From: Neptuniibacter caesariensis
GTDB lineage: Bacteria > Pseudomonadota > Gammaproteobacteria > Pseudomonadales > Balneatricaceae
Length of the DNA stretch: 64,000 bases
Direction of reading: 5' to 3'
Assembly (NCBI RefSeq): GCF_000153345.1
Contig: NZ_CH724126.1
Coordinates: 718,493-782,492 of the forward strand
Part shown: piece after piece, positions 37,314 through 46,401 of the stretch
How positions within the stretch are numbered: the stretch's first letter is position 1
Layout: every line of letters starts with the position of its first letter
The notes under the pieces: model-generated
The model's database searches: none
Seen by the model: the letters and a program-made list of their open reading frames with translations, nothing else
What the model was told of the DNA's origin: nothing
Position numbers and translations under genes: made by a program

Positions 37314-38118
37314 ACAGCGGGTTTTTACGGCAATCGTTTTAGCTCCTCTTGCTTTGTTGGGCGTCTTTGCGCTTCCTCTTTCCTCTTTTATCTATTTCCT
37401 AGATGCTGCAATTTTATTGGCAGCCTGGGAGTGGGCAAATCTTTCGGGCTACGATAAAGCCCTCAAACGCTATACATATGTTCTGATAATGGCGTTGGCT
37501 ATACTGGGATTACACCTTTCTTACGCTGATCTTCCGGTAAGCTCCATTCTACTGGTTTCAGCATTTGCTTGGTTGATTGCACTCGTCTGGGTGATGCGCT
37601 ATCCGCAGAGTGTAGGCTGGGCGCGCTCCTGGCAGCGAGCTTTGATCGGTTTTGTTGTACTTGTTCCCTGTTGGTTGGCTTTTGTTAGTATGAAAGCTTC
37701 TGACAATGGTGAGCTATTGATATTGCTTCTGTTTTTACTTGTATGGGGAGCTGATGTTGGGGCTTACTTTGCAGGAAAACGGTTTGGGCGCAATAAGCTG
37801 GCCCCTCATGTAAGCCCGGGTAAAACCCGAGAGGGTGTTTATGGTGGCTTGTTCAGTACGGCTATAGTGGCTATTGGTTATGCCATATACAGTGGTTTTG
37901 AAGCTTCTCAATTGATCATGCTGCTGGGCTTAGCTGTTTTGACCGGGGTTGTGTCTGTGCTTGGTGATCTGTTCGAGAGTATGTTGAAAAGACATCGTGG
38001 GATTAAGGATAGTAGTCAATTGCTTCCTGGGCATGGTGGTATTCTTGATCGAATTGATAGTCTAACCGCAGCATCTCCAGTGTTCGTGCTGGGAATGCAG
38101 TATTTGATAGCAAGTTAA
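37306..38118 (+). CDS. cdsA: phosphatidate cytidylyltransferase
   Basis: This inner-membrane enzyme makes CDP-diacylglycerol from phosphatidate and CTP. The 270-residue protein has about eight membrane segments and the CDS signature near the C-terminus: KRHRGIKDSSQLLPGHGGILDRIDS, with the acidic metal-binding residues. The start overlaps uppS. The next gene is rseP after only 7 bases; dxr, which normally lies between them, is missing. Confidence 0.97.
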   Translation: MLKQRVFTAIVLAPLALLGVFALPLSSFIYFLDAAILLAAWEWANLSGYDKALKRYTYVLIMALAILGLHLSYADLPVSSILLVSAFAWLIALVWVMRYPQSVGWARSWQRALIGFVVLVPCWLAFVSMKASDNGELLILLLFLLVWGADVGAYFAGKRFGRNKLAPHVSPGKTREGVYGGLFSTAIVAIGYAIYSGFEASQLIMLLGLAVLTGVVSVLGDLFESMLKRHRGIKDSSQLLPGHGGILDRIDSLTAASPVFVLGMQYLIAS

Positions 38119-38125
38119 ATTTAGT

Positions 38126-39481
38126 ATGGATCTGCTGCATACAATTCTTGCGACAATCATAACCTTAGGGATTTTGGTAACAATCCATGAGTGGGGGCAT
38201 TACTATGTCGCACGCCGTTGCGGTGTGAAGGTGCTTCGATTCTCGGTTGGATTCGGTAGCCCCCTCTTTAGTCGTGTTGGTAAAGATGGCACTGAATATG
38301 TCATTGCGGCTATTCCTTTGGGTGGTTACGTTAAGATGCTGGATGAGCGAGAGGGTGATGTTTCGCCGGAGCTGTTGGATCAGGCATTTAATCGCAAACC
38401 CGTTATTCAGCGTATAGCTATTGTTGCTGCTGGCCCTCTTGTTAATCTTATATTTGCTGTATTTGCATACTGGATTATGTATGGATACGGCATTTCTACC
38501 GTTGCTCCAGTGGTGGGAGGGGTTGCTGATAATAAACCAGTATCCTCCTTGGCTATTCCCTTTCCTGGGGAAATTGTCAGTGTTGATGGCTTTAAGACCG
38601 GTACCTGGGATGATGTTAACTTGCGGTTGGCTGCCCGGGTCGGCGAAAGTGGGGTGATTTCACTTGAGGTTAAGCCTGAAGGAACTACGTTAGCTGAGCA
38701 ATATGAAGTTCAGATCTCTGAGTGGGAGATTGATGTTGATCGTGAATCGCCAGTAAGTGCGCTTGGATTGAAACCTTGGCGTCCCCATCAGCCTGCGGTC
38801 ATAGCTGAACTTTCTCCTGAAGGGCGAGGTAAGCAGTCAGGTCTGGAGATTGGCGATCAGATTATTAGTGTCGATGGCACTGAGATCGAAGATTGGGCGG
38901 CTTTTGTGAAGATTGTTCAGGCTAGTCCGGAGACGTTGCTCAATCTGAACATTAAGCGTGGTGGTTTGCTGCTTGATATCCAGTTGCGTCCTGAGGCGAA
39001 AGAAGGAAAAAATGCAGTCCAGTACGGCTTTGTCGGCATCGGGGCGCAAGCGGTAGGCTGGCCTGAGCAATATAAGCGTACCGTTAAGTATGACTTAATA
39101 GCCGCTGTTGGTAAGTCTGTAGAAAAAACCTGGCAGATGATTGCCCTGACTTTGGATTCAATCTGGAAGATGATTGAAGGGGTTATCTCGGTAAAAAACT
39201 TGAGTGGGCCCATAACCATTGCTAAAGTGGCGGGTGCCCAAGCTTCGGCAGGTTTTGAGTATTATATTAGCTTCCTGGCTTACTTAAGCATTAGTTTAGG
39301 TATTTTGAATCTGTTGCCGATACCTGTGCTAGATGGTGGGCATCTACTTTATTATTCAGTTGAGCTGATAACAGGTAAGCCTGTAAGTGAGAGGCTGCAA
39401 GTGCTTGGGCTCAAAGTTGGAATGGCACTGCTACTCTCGTTGATGTTTGTGGCTTTGTTTAATGACTTTATGCGGCTGTAA
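38126..39481 (+). CDS. rseP: site-2 protease RseP
   Basis: This intramembrane zinc metalloprotease cleaves anti-sigma factor RseA after DegS and cleans up signal peptides. The 451-residue protein has the HExxH motif in TIHEWGHYYVARR (about 20-30), two PDZ domains (about 115-290), and the LDG motif in PIPVLDGGHLL near the C-terminus, all set between four membrane segments. It is the gene before bamA, linking envelope stress signalling with outer-membrane assembly. Confidence 0.96.
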   Translation: MDLLHTILATIITLGILVTIHEWGHYYVARRCGVKVLRFSVGFGSPLFSRVGKDGTEYVIAAIPLGGYVKMLDEREGDVSPELLDQAFNRKPVIQRIAIVAAGPLVNLIFAVFAYWIMYGYGISTVAPVVGGVADNKPVSSLAIPFPGEIVSVDGFKTGTWDDVNLRLAARVGESGVISLEVKPEGTTLAEQYEVQISEWEIDVDRESPVSALGLKPWRPHQPAVIAELSPEGRGKQSGLEIGDQIISVDGTEIEDWAAFVKIVQASPETLLNLNIKRGGLLLDIQLRPEAKEGKNAVQYGFVGIGAQAVGWPEQYKRTVKYDLIAAVGKSVEKTWQMIALTLDSIWKMIEGVISVKNLSGPITIAKVAGAQASAGFEYYISFLAYLSISLGILNLLPIPVLDGGHLLYYSVELITGKPVSERLQVLGLKVGMALLLSLMFVALFNDFMRL

Positions 39482-39526
39482 AAACACTACGGCTTTACGA
39501 ATTTATTACGGAAAAAGAAGTACTTC

Positions 39527-41845
39527 ATGAAACGCAGCATTGGTCTTCTGTTAGCACTAGTGATCTGGTCCAGCGTGGCTCAGGCAAACAATTCGTCTTT
39601 TGAGATTCAGGATATTCGTCTGGAGGGATTACAGCGTGTATCCCCTGGGCTAGTGTTCCGTAACTTTCCTATTACTGCGGGTGATCAGGTCAGTTCAGCT
39701 GCTCTTGCAAAAGCAACCAGAAAGCTATTTAAGACTGGTTACTTCGACGATGTGAAGCTTTCCCGTGATAACGGTGTGCTTGTTTTGAAGCTGCTGGAGC
39801 GCCCCTCTGTAAGTCTTATTCGTATTGAAGGTAATGATGTTATCGAAACTGAAATGCTGCTCGAGGGCTTGAAGCAGGGTGGTCTTCAGGAAGGTGATGT
39901 ATTCAAACGAGCAACATTGGAATCCATTAAACAGGACCTGGTTCGTGTTTATGCCTCGCAAGGCCGTTATGGTGCGTCTGTAACTACTGACGTAGAAACA
40001 TTACCGGGTAATAGGGTTGCACTTAATATCGATGTTGCCGAAGGTCAGATTGCTACCATACAGCACATCAATATAGTGGGTAACACTGTATATACGGATG
40101 AAGAACTTAAAGAACTTTTCTCCCTGAAATTACCTCATTTCTGGTCGTTCTATAAAAAAGATGATCGTTACGCTCGCCAGAAGTTATCAGGTGATCTTGA
40201 AAAGCTTCGTTCGTACTACCTAGATAGCGGGTATGCCAACTTCTCTATCGATTCAACGCAAGTATCTATTACCCCTGACAAGAAGAATATTTTCATTACT
40301 GTTAATGTTACCGAAGGTGAGAAACATACTATTCGCGCTGTAGATATAGCGGGCGAAATGGTTGTCCCTGAAAATCAGTTAATGGAGACAGTGCGAGTTG
40401 AGGAAGGGCAGACTTTTTCTCGTAAGCTTATTGTTGAATCACAAGATGCACTAGCTACAACAATTGGTAATGCCGGTTATATGTTTGCCAATATCTCACC
40501 AGTTCCAGAGGTTCATGACGATAATACAGTAACGGTTAAATTCTTCCTGGATCCTGGTAAGCGTACCTATGTACGAAGAATAAATATTAGTGGAAATACC
40601 AGGACTGCTGATGATGTGATTAGGCAGCATTTGAAACAGATGGAGTCTGCTGTTGCATCAAACGAGATGATTGAACAGTCTAAAGTGCGTTTAGAAAAAA
40701 CGGGTTACTTTAAGTCTGTGAATGTCGAGACTACCTCTGTTCCTGGAAGCGATGATTTAGTTGATGTTAGTTACGTTGTGGAAGAACAGCAGTCAGGTTC
40801 GTTTTCGGCAAGTCTCGGTTTCTCTCAGAACTCAGGTATTATTCTTGGTTTCAATCTACAACAAGATAATTTCTTAGGTACGGGTAAGAAGGTGGGTGTT
40901 GGGATCTCTAATAGTGATACCTTAACCGAGTATTCTTACAGCTATGTAGATCCATATTATACAGTTGATGGCGTGAGCCGCGGTTTCAGTCTGTATTATC
41001 GTGAGCGAGATTTTGATGAAGATAACACCAGTGCCTTCTCTACCGATGAGATTGGTGGGGGAGTGAACTTTGGTTATCCGATCGATGATTATCAGCGTCT
41101 GAACTTTGGTTTGAATCTAGAGCAGGTGTCGATTAATACCAATGCAACTGAGACCCCGGCTGAGATTAATCAATATATTGCAGATGAAGGTAACGACTAT
41201 TTTAATATGATTCTGCGTTCGACCTGGACGGATAATCATCTAAATAGAGGTTTCTTCCCAACAAAAGGTTATTCGCATACAGCGTCACTTGAATTGGGCT
41301 TGCCTGGTAGCGATTTGAGTTATTACAAAGCCTCATTTAATACAAAGTACTACCGTCCGCTGGATGACAATCGAAATTGGGTACTTTCTTTGAGAGGCCG
41401 TTTTGGTTATGGAGGGGAGTTAGGTGGTAACGAGTATCCATTCTATAAGCATTTCTTTGCAGGAGGCCTGAAAACTGTACGAGGCTTTGAACAGAATTCG
41501 CTTGGGCCTAGAGATTCTAAAAACGATCCATTTGGTGGTGATGTACTTATAACAGGCGGTGCGGAATTTATCTTCCCTACTCCATTTGTTAAAGACCAGT
41601 CAGGTTGGAGAACCTTGTTATTTGTTGATGCCGGGAACGTATTTGATACGCAGTGCTCATCTGCATCAATTGCTGGTAATTGCGAAGAGGGTATCAAACT
41701 GGATGAGCTTAGATACTCTGCTGGCTTCGGATTAAGCTGGTTGACGCCAATTGGTCCTCTATCGTTTGCGATAGCGGCACCTCTTAATGACAAGTCTGGA
41801 GATGAAACTGAAGTATTCCAGTTCGCACTGGGTCAAACGTTCTAA
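39527..41845 (+). CDS. bamA: outer membrane protein assembly factor BamA
   Basis: BamA inserts beta-barrel proteins into the outer membrane. The 772-residue precursor has a signal peptide (1-20, ending AQA), five POTRA repeats (about 24-420) and a 16-stranded C-terminal barrel. The conserved lid-loop motif VRGF is in KTVRGFEQNSLGP. The last residues FQFALGQTF form the terminal beta signal ending in Phe. It sits between rseP and skp, the standard order. Confidence 0.97.
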   Translation: MKRSIGLLLALVIWSSVAQANNSSFEIQDIRLEGLQRVSPGLVFRNFPITAGDQVSSAALAKATRKLFKTGYFDDVKLSRDNGVLVLKLLERPSVSLIRIEGNDVIETEMLLEGLKQGGLQEGDVFKRATLESIKQDLVRVYASQGRYGASVTTDVETLPGNRVALNIDVAEGQIATIQHINIVGNTVYTDEELKELFSLKLPHFWSFYKKDDRYARQKLSGDLEKLRSYYLDSGYANFSIDSTQVSITPDKKNIFITVNVTEGEKHTIRAVDIAGEMVVPENQLMETVRVEEGQTFSRKLIVESQDALATTIGNAGYMFANISPVPEVHDDNTVTVKFFLDPGKRTYVRRINISGNTRTADDVIRQHLKQMESAVASNEMIEQSKVRLEKTGYFKSVNVETTSVPGSDDLVDVSYVVEEQQSGSFSASLGFSQNSGIILGFNLQQDNFLGTGKKVGVGISNSDTLTEYSYSYVDPYYTVDGVSRGFSLYYRERDFDEDNTSAFSTDEIGGGVNFGYPIDDYQRLNFGLNLEQVSINTNATETPAEINQYIADEGNDYFNMILRSTWTDNHLNRGFFPTKGYSHTASLELGLPGSDLSYYKASFNTKYYRPLDDNRNWVLSLRGRFGYGGELGGNEYPFYKHFFAGGLKTVRGFEQNSLGPRDSKNDPFGGDVLITGGAEFIFPTPFVKDQSGWRTLLFVDAGNVFDTQCSSASIAGNCEEGIKLDELRYSAGFGLSWLTPIGPLSFAIAAPLNDKSGDETEVFQFALGQTF

Positions 41846-41855
41846 GGGATTATTT

Positions 41856-42353
41856 ATGAATATTAAAGTTGTTTGCAGTTTGGTTTTGGCTTTAGGTATT
41901 AGTTTTAATGCAAATGCTGAAAAAATAGCGGTATTAGGGGTACAGCAAGCACTACTAGCATCTGAAGCAGCCGCTGACTTTCGTGCGAAACTGAAAAGTG
42001 AGTTTGCGAAAGACGAGCAAAAGGTTCTTGATCTTGAAAAGCAAGTAAAGGCGGCAAGAGAGAAGATTGCCAAGAATAAAGACCTTGTCTCTAAAGAGGA
42101 ACTGAAAAAGCTGAAGATTCAATTCCAGAAAGTGTTTGCTGAATATCAGCGTTCGGGGCAGGCACTTCAGCAGAAAAGAATGGAACGTGAACAGGCGTTT
42201 ATTCAGGAGATGAAACCTCGCTTGGATAAAGTGATTCGCGGTTTAATCGAAAAAGAAGGCTATGACGCTGTCATTGCTAAACAAGCGACTCTTTTCGCCA
42301 AAAAAGAACTTGATATAACCCCTAAGGTTGTAGAACTACTGAACAAACAGTAA
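41856..42353 (+). CDS. skp: periplasmic chaperone Skp/OmpH
   Basis: Skp is a trimeric jellyfish-shaped chaperone that carries unfolded outer-membrane proteins. The protein is 165 residues from the ATG at 41856, with a signal peptide ending NANA, a short core strand KIAVLGVQQAL and a long charged coiled-coil region (about 40-120) forming the tentacles. An open frame runs upstream into bamA, but the signal peptide fixes the start. lpxD follows after 15 bases. Confidence 0.94.
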   Translation: MNIKVVCSLVLALGISFNANAEKIAVLGVQQALLASEAAADFRAKLKSEFAKDEQKVLDLEKQVKAAREKIAKNKDLVSKEELKKLKIQFQKVFAEYQRSGQALQQKRMEREQAFIQEMKPRLDKVIRGLIEKEGYDAVIAKQATLFAKKELDITPKVVELLNKQ

Positions 42354-42368
42354 TTGCTTGGATATTGA

Positions 42369-43397
42369 ATGACACAAGCTGGATTTACGCTTCAGGAAAT
42401 TTCCGAATTCCTTTCGGCTGAGCTAATTGGTAATCCTGACTGCAAGGTTGAGTCTATTGCGACCTTGCAGAATGCTTCGAAAGAACAAATCGCCTTCGTT
42501 TCCAACACAAAGTACCAACGATATCTCGCTGAAAGTCAGGCTGCTGCGATTATTATGACCAGGGAGCTGGCAGAAGGCTTCGTTGGTAATGTGATAGTCA
42601 TGGATGACCCTTACCTGGGTTATGCGAAGCTCAGTCGTTTGTTTGAACGCAAGAGAGAGTCCGCAGGCTCAATACACGTAAACGCGGTAATTCATCCTAC
42701 AGCTAAAATTTCTGATGGTGTAACCCTGGCAGCAGGTGTTGTTATTGGCGCTGATACTGAGATCATGGCTGATGTGATTATTGGTGAGAATACTGTTGTT
42801 GGTCAGGGCTGTTCTGTCGGTAAAGGTAGCATTATTAAGCCGAATGTGACGCTTTACGATGATGTTTCTATCGGTTCAGATTCGCTGATTCACAGTGGTG
42901 CTGTTCTGGGTTCAGATGGCTTCGGTTTTGCCAATGATGGCGAGAAATGGGTCAAAATTGCCCAACTCGGCGGGGTTCGCATTGGATCGAATGTTGAGAT
43001 CGGGGCTTGTACAACAATTGACCGGGGTGCCCTTGAAAATACAGTTATAAGTGATGGGGTTATTCTGGATAATCAGATTCAAATCGCACATAACGTCAAA
43101 ATTGGCAAAAATACTGCTATCGCGGGCTGTACCGCAGTTGCGGGAAGCACTAAAATTGGCGACCGTTGTACCATCGCTGGAGCCTGTGGAATCACAGGGC
43201 ATCTTGATATAGCAGATGGTACACATATAACGGCTATGACATTGGTATCAAAGTCGATTGATAAGCCGGGGGCGTTTTCTTCGGGTACAGGGATGATGCC
43301 GCATAAGCAGTGGAAGAAAAATGTCGTTAGATTTAAGCAGTTGGACGATATTGCTCGCCGGCTTAAGTCTATCGAAGAAAAGATTTCAAAAGATTAA
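42369..43397 (+). CDS. lpxD: UDP-3-O-(3-hydroxyacyl)glucosamine N-acyltransferase
   Basis: The third step of lipid A synthesis adds the second 3-hydroxyacyl chain, from ACP. The 342-residue protein has an N-terminal uridine-binding domain (1-100), a left-handed beta-helix of hexapeptide repeats (100-300) and a C-terminal helix. The catalytic His is expected in NQIQIAHNVKIG. It is third in the bamA-skp-lpxD-fabZ-lpxA-lpxB chain, as in E. coli. Confidence 0.96.
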   Translation: MTQAGFTLQEISEFLSAELIGNPDCKVESIATLQNASKEQIAFVSNTKYQRYLAESQAAAIIMTRELAEGFVGNVIVMDDPYLGYAKLSRLFERKRESAGSIHVNAVIHPTAKISDGVTLAAGVVIGADTEIMADVIIGENTVVGQGCSVGKGSIIKPNVTLYDDVSIGSDSLIHSGAVLGSDGFGFANDGEKWVKIAQLGGVRIGSNVEIGACTTIDRGALENTVISDGVILDNQIQIAHNVKIGKNTAIAGCTAVAGSTKIGDRCTIAGACGITGHLDIADGTHITAMTLVSKSIDKPGAFSSGTGMMPHKQWKKNVVRFKQLDDIARRLKSIEEKISKD

Positions 43398-43409
43398 GGG
43401 TTTTGATAA

Positions 43410-43847
43410 ATGATGGATGTTAATGAAATTCGGGAATATCTCCCACACCGCTATCCTTTCTTACTTGTGGATAGGGTGCTGGAGTTAGAAAAGGGAGAAT
43501 CCATTGTAGCCATCAAAAATGTAACGGTGAATGAACCATTTTTTAATGGCCACTTCCCAGATCATCCGGTTATGCCTGGCGTATTAATTGTCGAAGCTAT
43601 GGCGCAAGCGGCTGGCATTCTAGGTTTCAAAACCATGGATAAGAAGCCACAAGATGGTTCTATCTACTACTTTGTGGGTTCTGATAAGTTGCGTTTCAAG
43701 CGTCCTGTCGTTCCTGGCGACCAACTTAAGCTGGAAGCGAAAGTGATTTCTGAACGTCGTGGTATCTGGAAATTTGACGTGCGTGCGTCTGTTGAAGGTG
43801 ATACGGTTAGTTCTGCAACTATCTTGTGTGCTGATAGAAAGGTTTAA
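43410..43847 (+). CDS. fabZ: 3-hydroxyacyl-ACP dehydratase FabZ
   Basis: This hot-dog-fold dehydratase makes trans-2-enoyl-ACP in fatty-acid elongation. The 145-residue protein has [14 protein letters not shown] and the active-site [23 protein letters not shown], with the catalytic His and Glu. Its place between lpxD and lpxA couples the use of hydroxyacyl-ACP in lipid A and in phospholipid synthesis. Two ATG codons stand at the start (43410, 43413). Confidence 0.97.
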   Translation: MMDVNEIREYLPHRYPFLLVDRVLELEKGESIVAIKNVTVNEPFFNGHFPDHPVMPGVLIVEAMAQAAGILGFKTMDKKPQDGSIYYFVGSDKLRFKRPVVPGDQLKLEAKVISERRGIWKFDVRASVEGDTVSSATILCADRKV

Positions 43848-43850
43848 GTC

Positions 43851-44621
43851 TTGATTGATTCCCGCGCCATTGTAGATCCATCTGCAAAACTCGCTAATGA
43901 TGTTGAAGTTGGCCCATGGTCAATTATTGGCCCTGATGTTGAAATCGGTGCGGGAACGGTTGTAGGCCCACATGTAGTTATTAAAGGCCCAACCAAAATT
44001 GGCTGTAATAATCGGATTTTTCAGTTTGCTTCTGTTGGAGAGGATTGCCAGGATAAAAAATATGCTGGTGAGCCAACGACCCTGACTATAGGGGATCACA
44101 ATGTGATTCGAGAGGGCGTAACAATTCACAGAGGTACAATCCAGGATGCCGGAACTACCACGATAGGTAGCCATAATCTTTTCATGGCGTATGCTCATGT
44201 TGCGCATGACTGTGTCGTTGGTGACCATGTAATTATGGCAAATAACACCGCTATTGCAGGGCACGTGCATGTCGGTGATTGGAGCATTCTAGGTGGATTC
44301 ACAGCCGTTCATCAGTTCTGCAAAATAGGTTCTCATGTGATGTGCGGAACCAGTACAGTCGTGCTAAAAGATATCCCTGCCTATGTCATGGCAAACGGGA
44401 ATACTGCCACCCCTCATGGTATCAACACTGAAGGCTTAAAGCGTCGCGGTTTTTCCACTGAAGCAATCAGTCAGATTAAACGTGCTTATAAATCGCTTTA
44501 TCGAAAAAAATTAACCGTAGCTCAGGCATTGTCTGAATTACAGGTTATGGCTGAAAGCTGTCCTGAGATAGAACCACTTATCGATTCGGTTAAGAACTCC
44601 TCTCGCGGTATTATTCGTTAA
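43851..44621 (+). CDS. lpxA: UDP-N-acetylglucosamine acyltransferase
   Basis: The first lipid A step transfers a 3-hydroxyacyl group to UDP-GlcNAc. The 256-residue protein has the left-handed beta-helix and the catalytic His in MAYAHVAHDCVVGDHV (about 125). It starts with TTG at 43851, four bases after the fabZ stop; a weak start next to a strong neighbour may limit its level. Helical C-terminal residues follow the beta-helix, as in the family. Confidence 0.96.
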   Translation: MIDSRAIVDPSAKLANDVEVGPWSIIGPDVEIGAGTVVGPHVVIKGPTKIGCNNRIFQFASVGEDCQDKKYAGEPTTLTIGDHNVIREGVTIHRGTIQDAGTTTIGSHNLFMAYAHVAHDCVVGDHVIMANNTAIAGHVHVGDWSILGGFTAVHQFCKIGSHVMCGTSTVVLKDIPAYVMANGNTATPHGINTEGLKRRGFSTEAISQIKRAYKSLYRKKLTVAQALSELQVMAESCPEIEPLIDSVKNSSRGIIR

Positions 44622-44630
44622 GGTACCGCT

Positions 44631-45788
44631 ATGTCCAAGCCATTGCGTATAGGTATTGTTGCTGGAGAGGCCTCTGGCGACATACTGGGTTCCGGGCTAA
44701 TCAAAACACTTAAAGAAAGGCATCCACACCTTATCGTCGAAGGTATTGGCGGAGAGTTAATGATTGATGCTGGGTGTAAATCTCATTACCCAATGGAACG
44801 TTTATCGGTCATGGGGCTGGTAGAAGTATTGAGTAGGCTGCGAGAGCTTCTCAAAATCAGAAAGAATTTAACTCAATATTTTTTAGATAATCCACCTGAT
44901 CTGTTTATTGGTGTTGATGCACCTGATTTTACCCTCAAGCTGGAGGGTGAGCTTAAAACCGCTGGGATCCCTACCGTCCATTATGTAAGCCCATCGGTTT
45001 GGGCCTGGAAACAAAAGCGTATTTATAAGATTAAGCAAACCACTGACCTAGTTTTGAGCCTATTCCCTTTCGAGGCTCAGCATTACACGCCTACAGGACA
45101 GTGGGTAGAGTTTGTTGGACACCCGCTCGCAAATAGTATTCCGAAAAGTGTCAATGTCGAAAAAGCGCGGCAACGTTTCGCTGTAGCTGATGTTGAGACT
45201 ATTGTTGCAATTTTGCCGGGGAGTAGGGGAAGTGAAGTCAAGTATTTAGCCAAACCTTTCCTTGAAACGGCGAGGTGGTTAGCGAAACGGGTCAATAATG
45301 TTCGTTTCGTTATTCCTGCTGCAAACAAACAACGGCACGATCAGCTACACAAGCTGATCACTGAAGAGTTTGAAGATCTTAATATACAGCTGGTTATTAA
45401 TCATTCTCGTGAGGTGATGGCTATTTCTGACGCAATATTAATTGCTTCTGGAACCGCAACCCTCGAGGCAACGATCTTGCAAAAGCCAATGGTCGTTGCC
45501 TACAAAATGGCGAGCCTTACCTACTCTATTTATTCGAAAATGGTGAAATCGCGATTTATATCTTTGCCAAACCTACTTGCAGATGAACTGCTGGTTCCTG
45601 AAATATTGCAGAACGATGTCCGTCCTGAAATTTTAGGGGAGCATGTTCTGAAGGCGTTGCAGGATAAAGGGTATCAAGAATATCTGGCAAAACGATTTGC
45701 TCAAATTCATGAACAGTTGTATCAAAATGCGGATGAGAAAGCTGCTGATGCGATAGAGGCGCTGCTGGTTAAACGCGGAGTACTTTAA
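44631..45788 (+). CDS. lpxB: lipid-A-disaccharide synthase
   Basis: This peripheral membrane GT19 enzyme joins UDP-2,3-diacylglucosamine and lipid X. The 385-residue protein has the N-terminal [24 protein letters not shown]-type substrate motif ([15 protein letters not shown]) and the C-terminal [21 protein letters not shown]. Its stop overlaps the rnhB start by one base (TAATG), so the two are translationally coupled. Confidence 0.96.
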   Translation: MSKPLRIGIVAGEASGDILGSGLIKTLKERHPHLIVEGIGGELMIDAGCKSHYPMERLSVMGLVEVLSRLRELLKIRKNLTQYFLDNPPDLFIGVDAPDFTLKLEGELKTAGIPTVHYVSPSVWAWKQKRIYKIKQTTDLVLSLFPFEAQHYTPTGQWVEFVGHPLANSIPKSVNVEKARQRFAVADVETIVAILPGSRGSEVKYLAKPFLETARWLAKRVNNVRFVIPAANKQRHDQLHKLITEEFEDLNIQLVINHSREVMAISDAILIASGTATLEATILQKPMVVAYKMASLTYSIYSKMVKSRFISLPNLLADELLVPEILQNDVRPEILGEHVLKALQDKGYQEYLAKRFAQIHEQLYQNADEKAADAIEALLVKRGVL

Positions 45789-46387
45789 TGGAAAAGTTAG
45801 TCTTTGATTTTAGCCAGGGTAAACTAATTGCAGGGGTTGATGAAGTTGGTCGTGGACCGCTTGTAGGTAATGTGGTTGCTGCTGCAGTTATACTCGATCC
45901 GAATAAACCGATAGAGGGTTTAGCGGATTCTAAAAAGCTGACCGCTAAGCGCAGAGAAGCGCTTTATCATGAGATTAAGGATAAGGCCCTGGCTTGGTGT
46001 GTGGCTTCAGCTTCCCCAGAGGAAATCGATCAAATTAACATCCTCCATGCTTCAATGCTGGCTATGAAAAGAGCGGTTGAGGGACTGCCGCTAAAAGCCG
46101 AGTTTGTCTATGTCGATGGAAATCGATCACCTGATTTGGAATGCCCGTCTGAACCAGTGGTAAAGGGCGATAGTAAAATTCCAGAAATAAGCGCGGCTTC
46201 TATCCTGGCTAAAGTTGATAGAGATCGTGAGATGGAAGAGTTAGATAAAACTTATCCACAGTATGGTTTTGCTAAGCATAAGGGCTATCCGACAGCCGCA
46301 CATTTTGCTGCTCTGAAAGAACATGGCCCGCTACTGGAACACCGCCGAAGCTTTAAACCTGTTCGTGAACTGATTGAACCCCAATAA
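45788..46387 (+). CDS. rnhB: ribonuclease HII
   Basis: The enzyme removes ribonucleotides misincorporated into DNA and RNA from RNA-DNA hybrids. The 199-residue protein has the four acidic catalytic residues in order: GVDEVGRG (Asp, Glu), YVDGN (Asp) and [12 protein letters not shown] (Asp). The GRG motif and the Tyr that recognises the RNA-DNA junction are visible. It lies directly between lpxB and dnaE, the usual order. Confidence 0.96.
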   Translation: MEKLVFDFSQGKLIAGVDEVGRGPLVGNVVAAAVILDPNKPIEGLADSKKLTAKRREALYHEIKDKALAWCVASASPEEIDQINILHASMLAMKRAVEGLPLKAEFVYVDGNRSPDLECPSEPVVKGDSKIPEISAASILAKVDRDREMEELDKTYPQYGFAKHKGYPTAAHFAALKEHGPLLEHRRSFKPVRELIEPQ

Positions 46388-46401
46388 ATACATCAAGCCT
46401 T

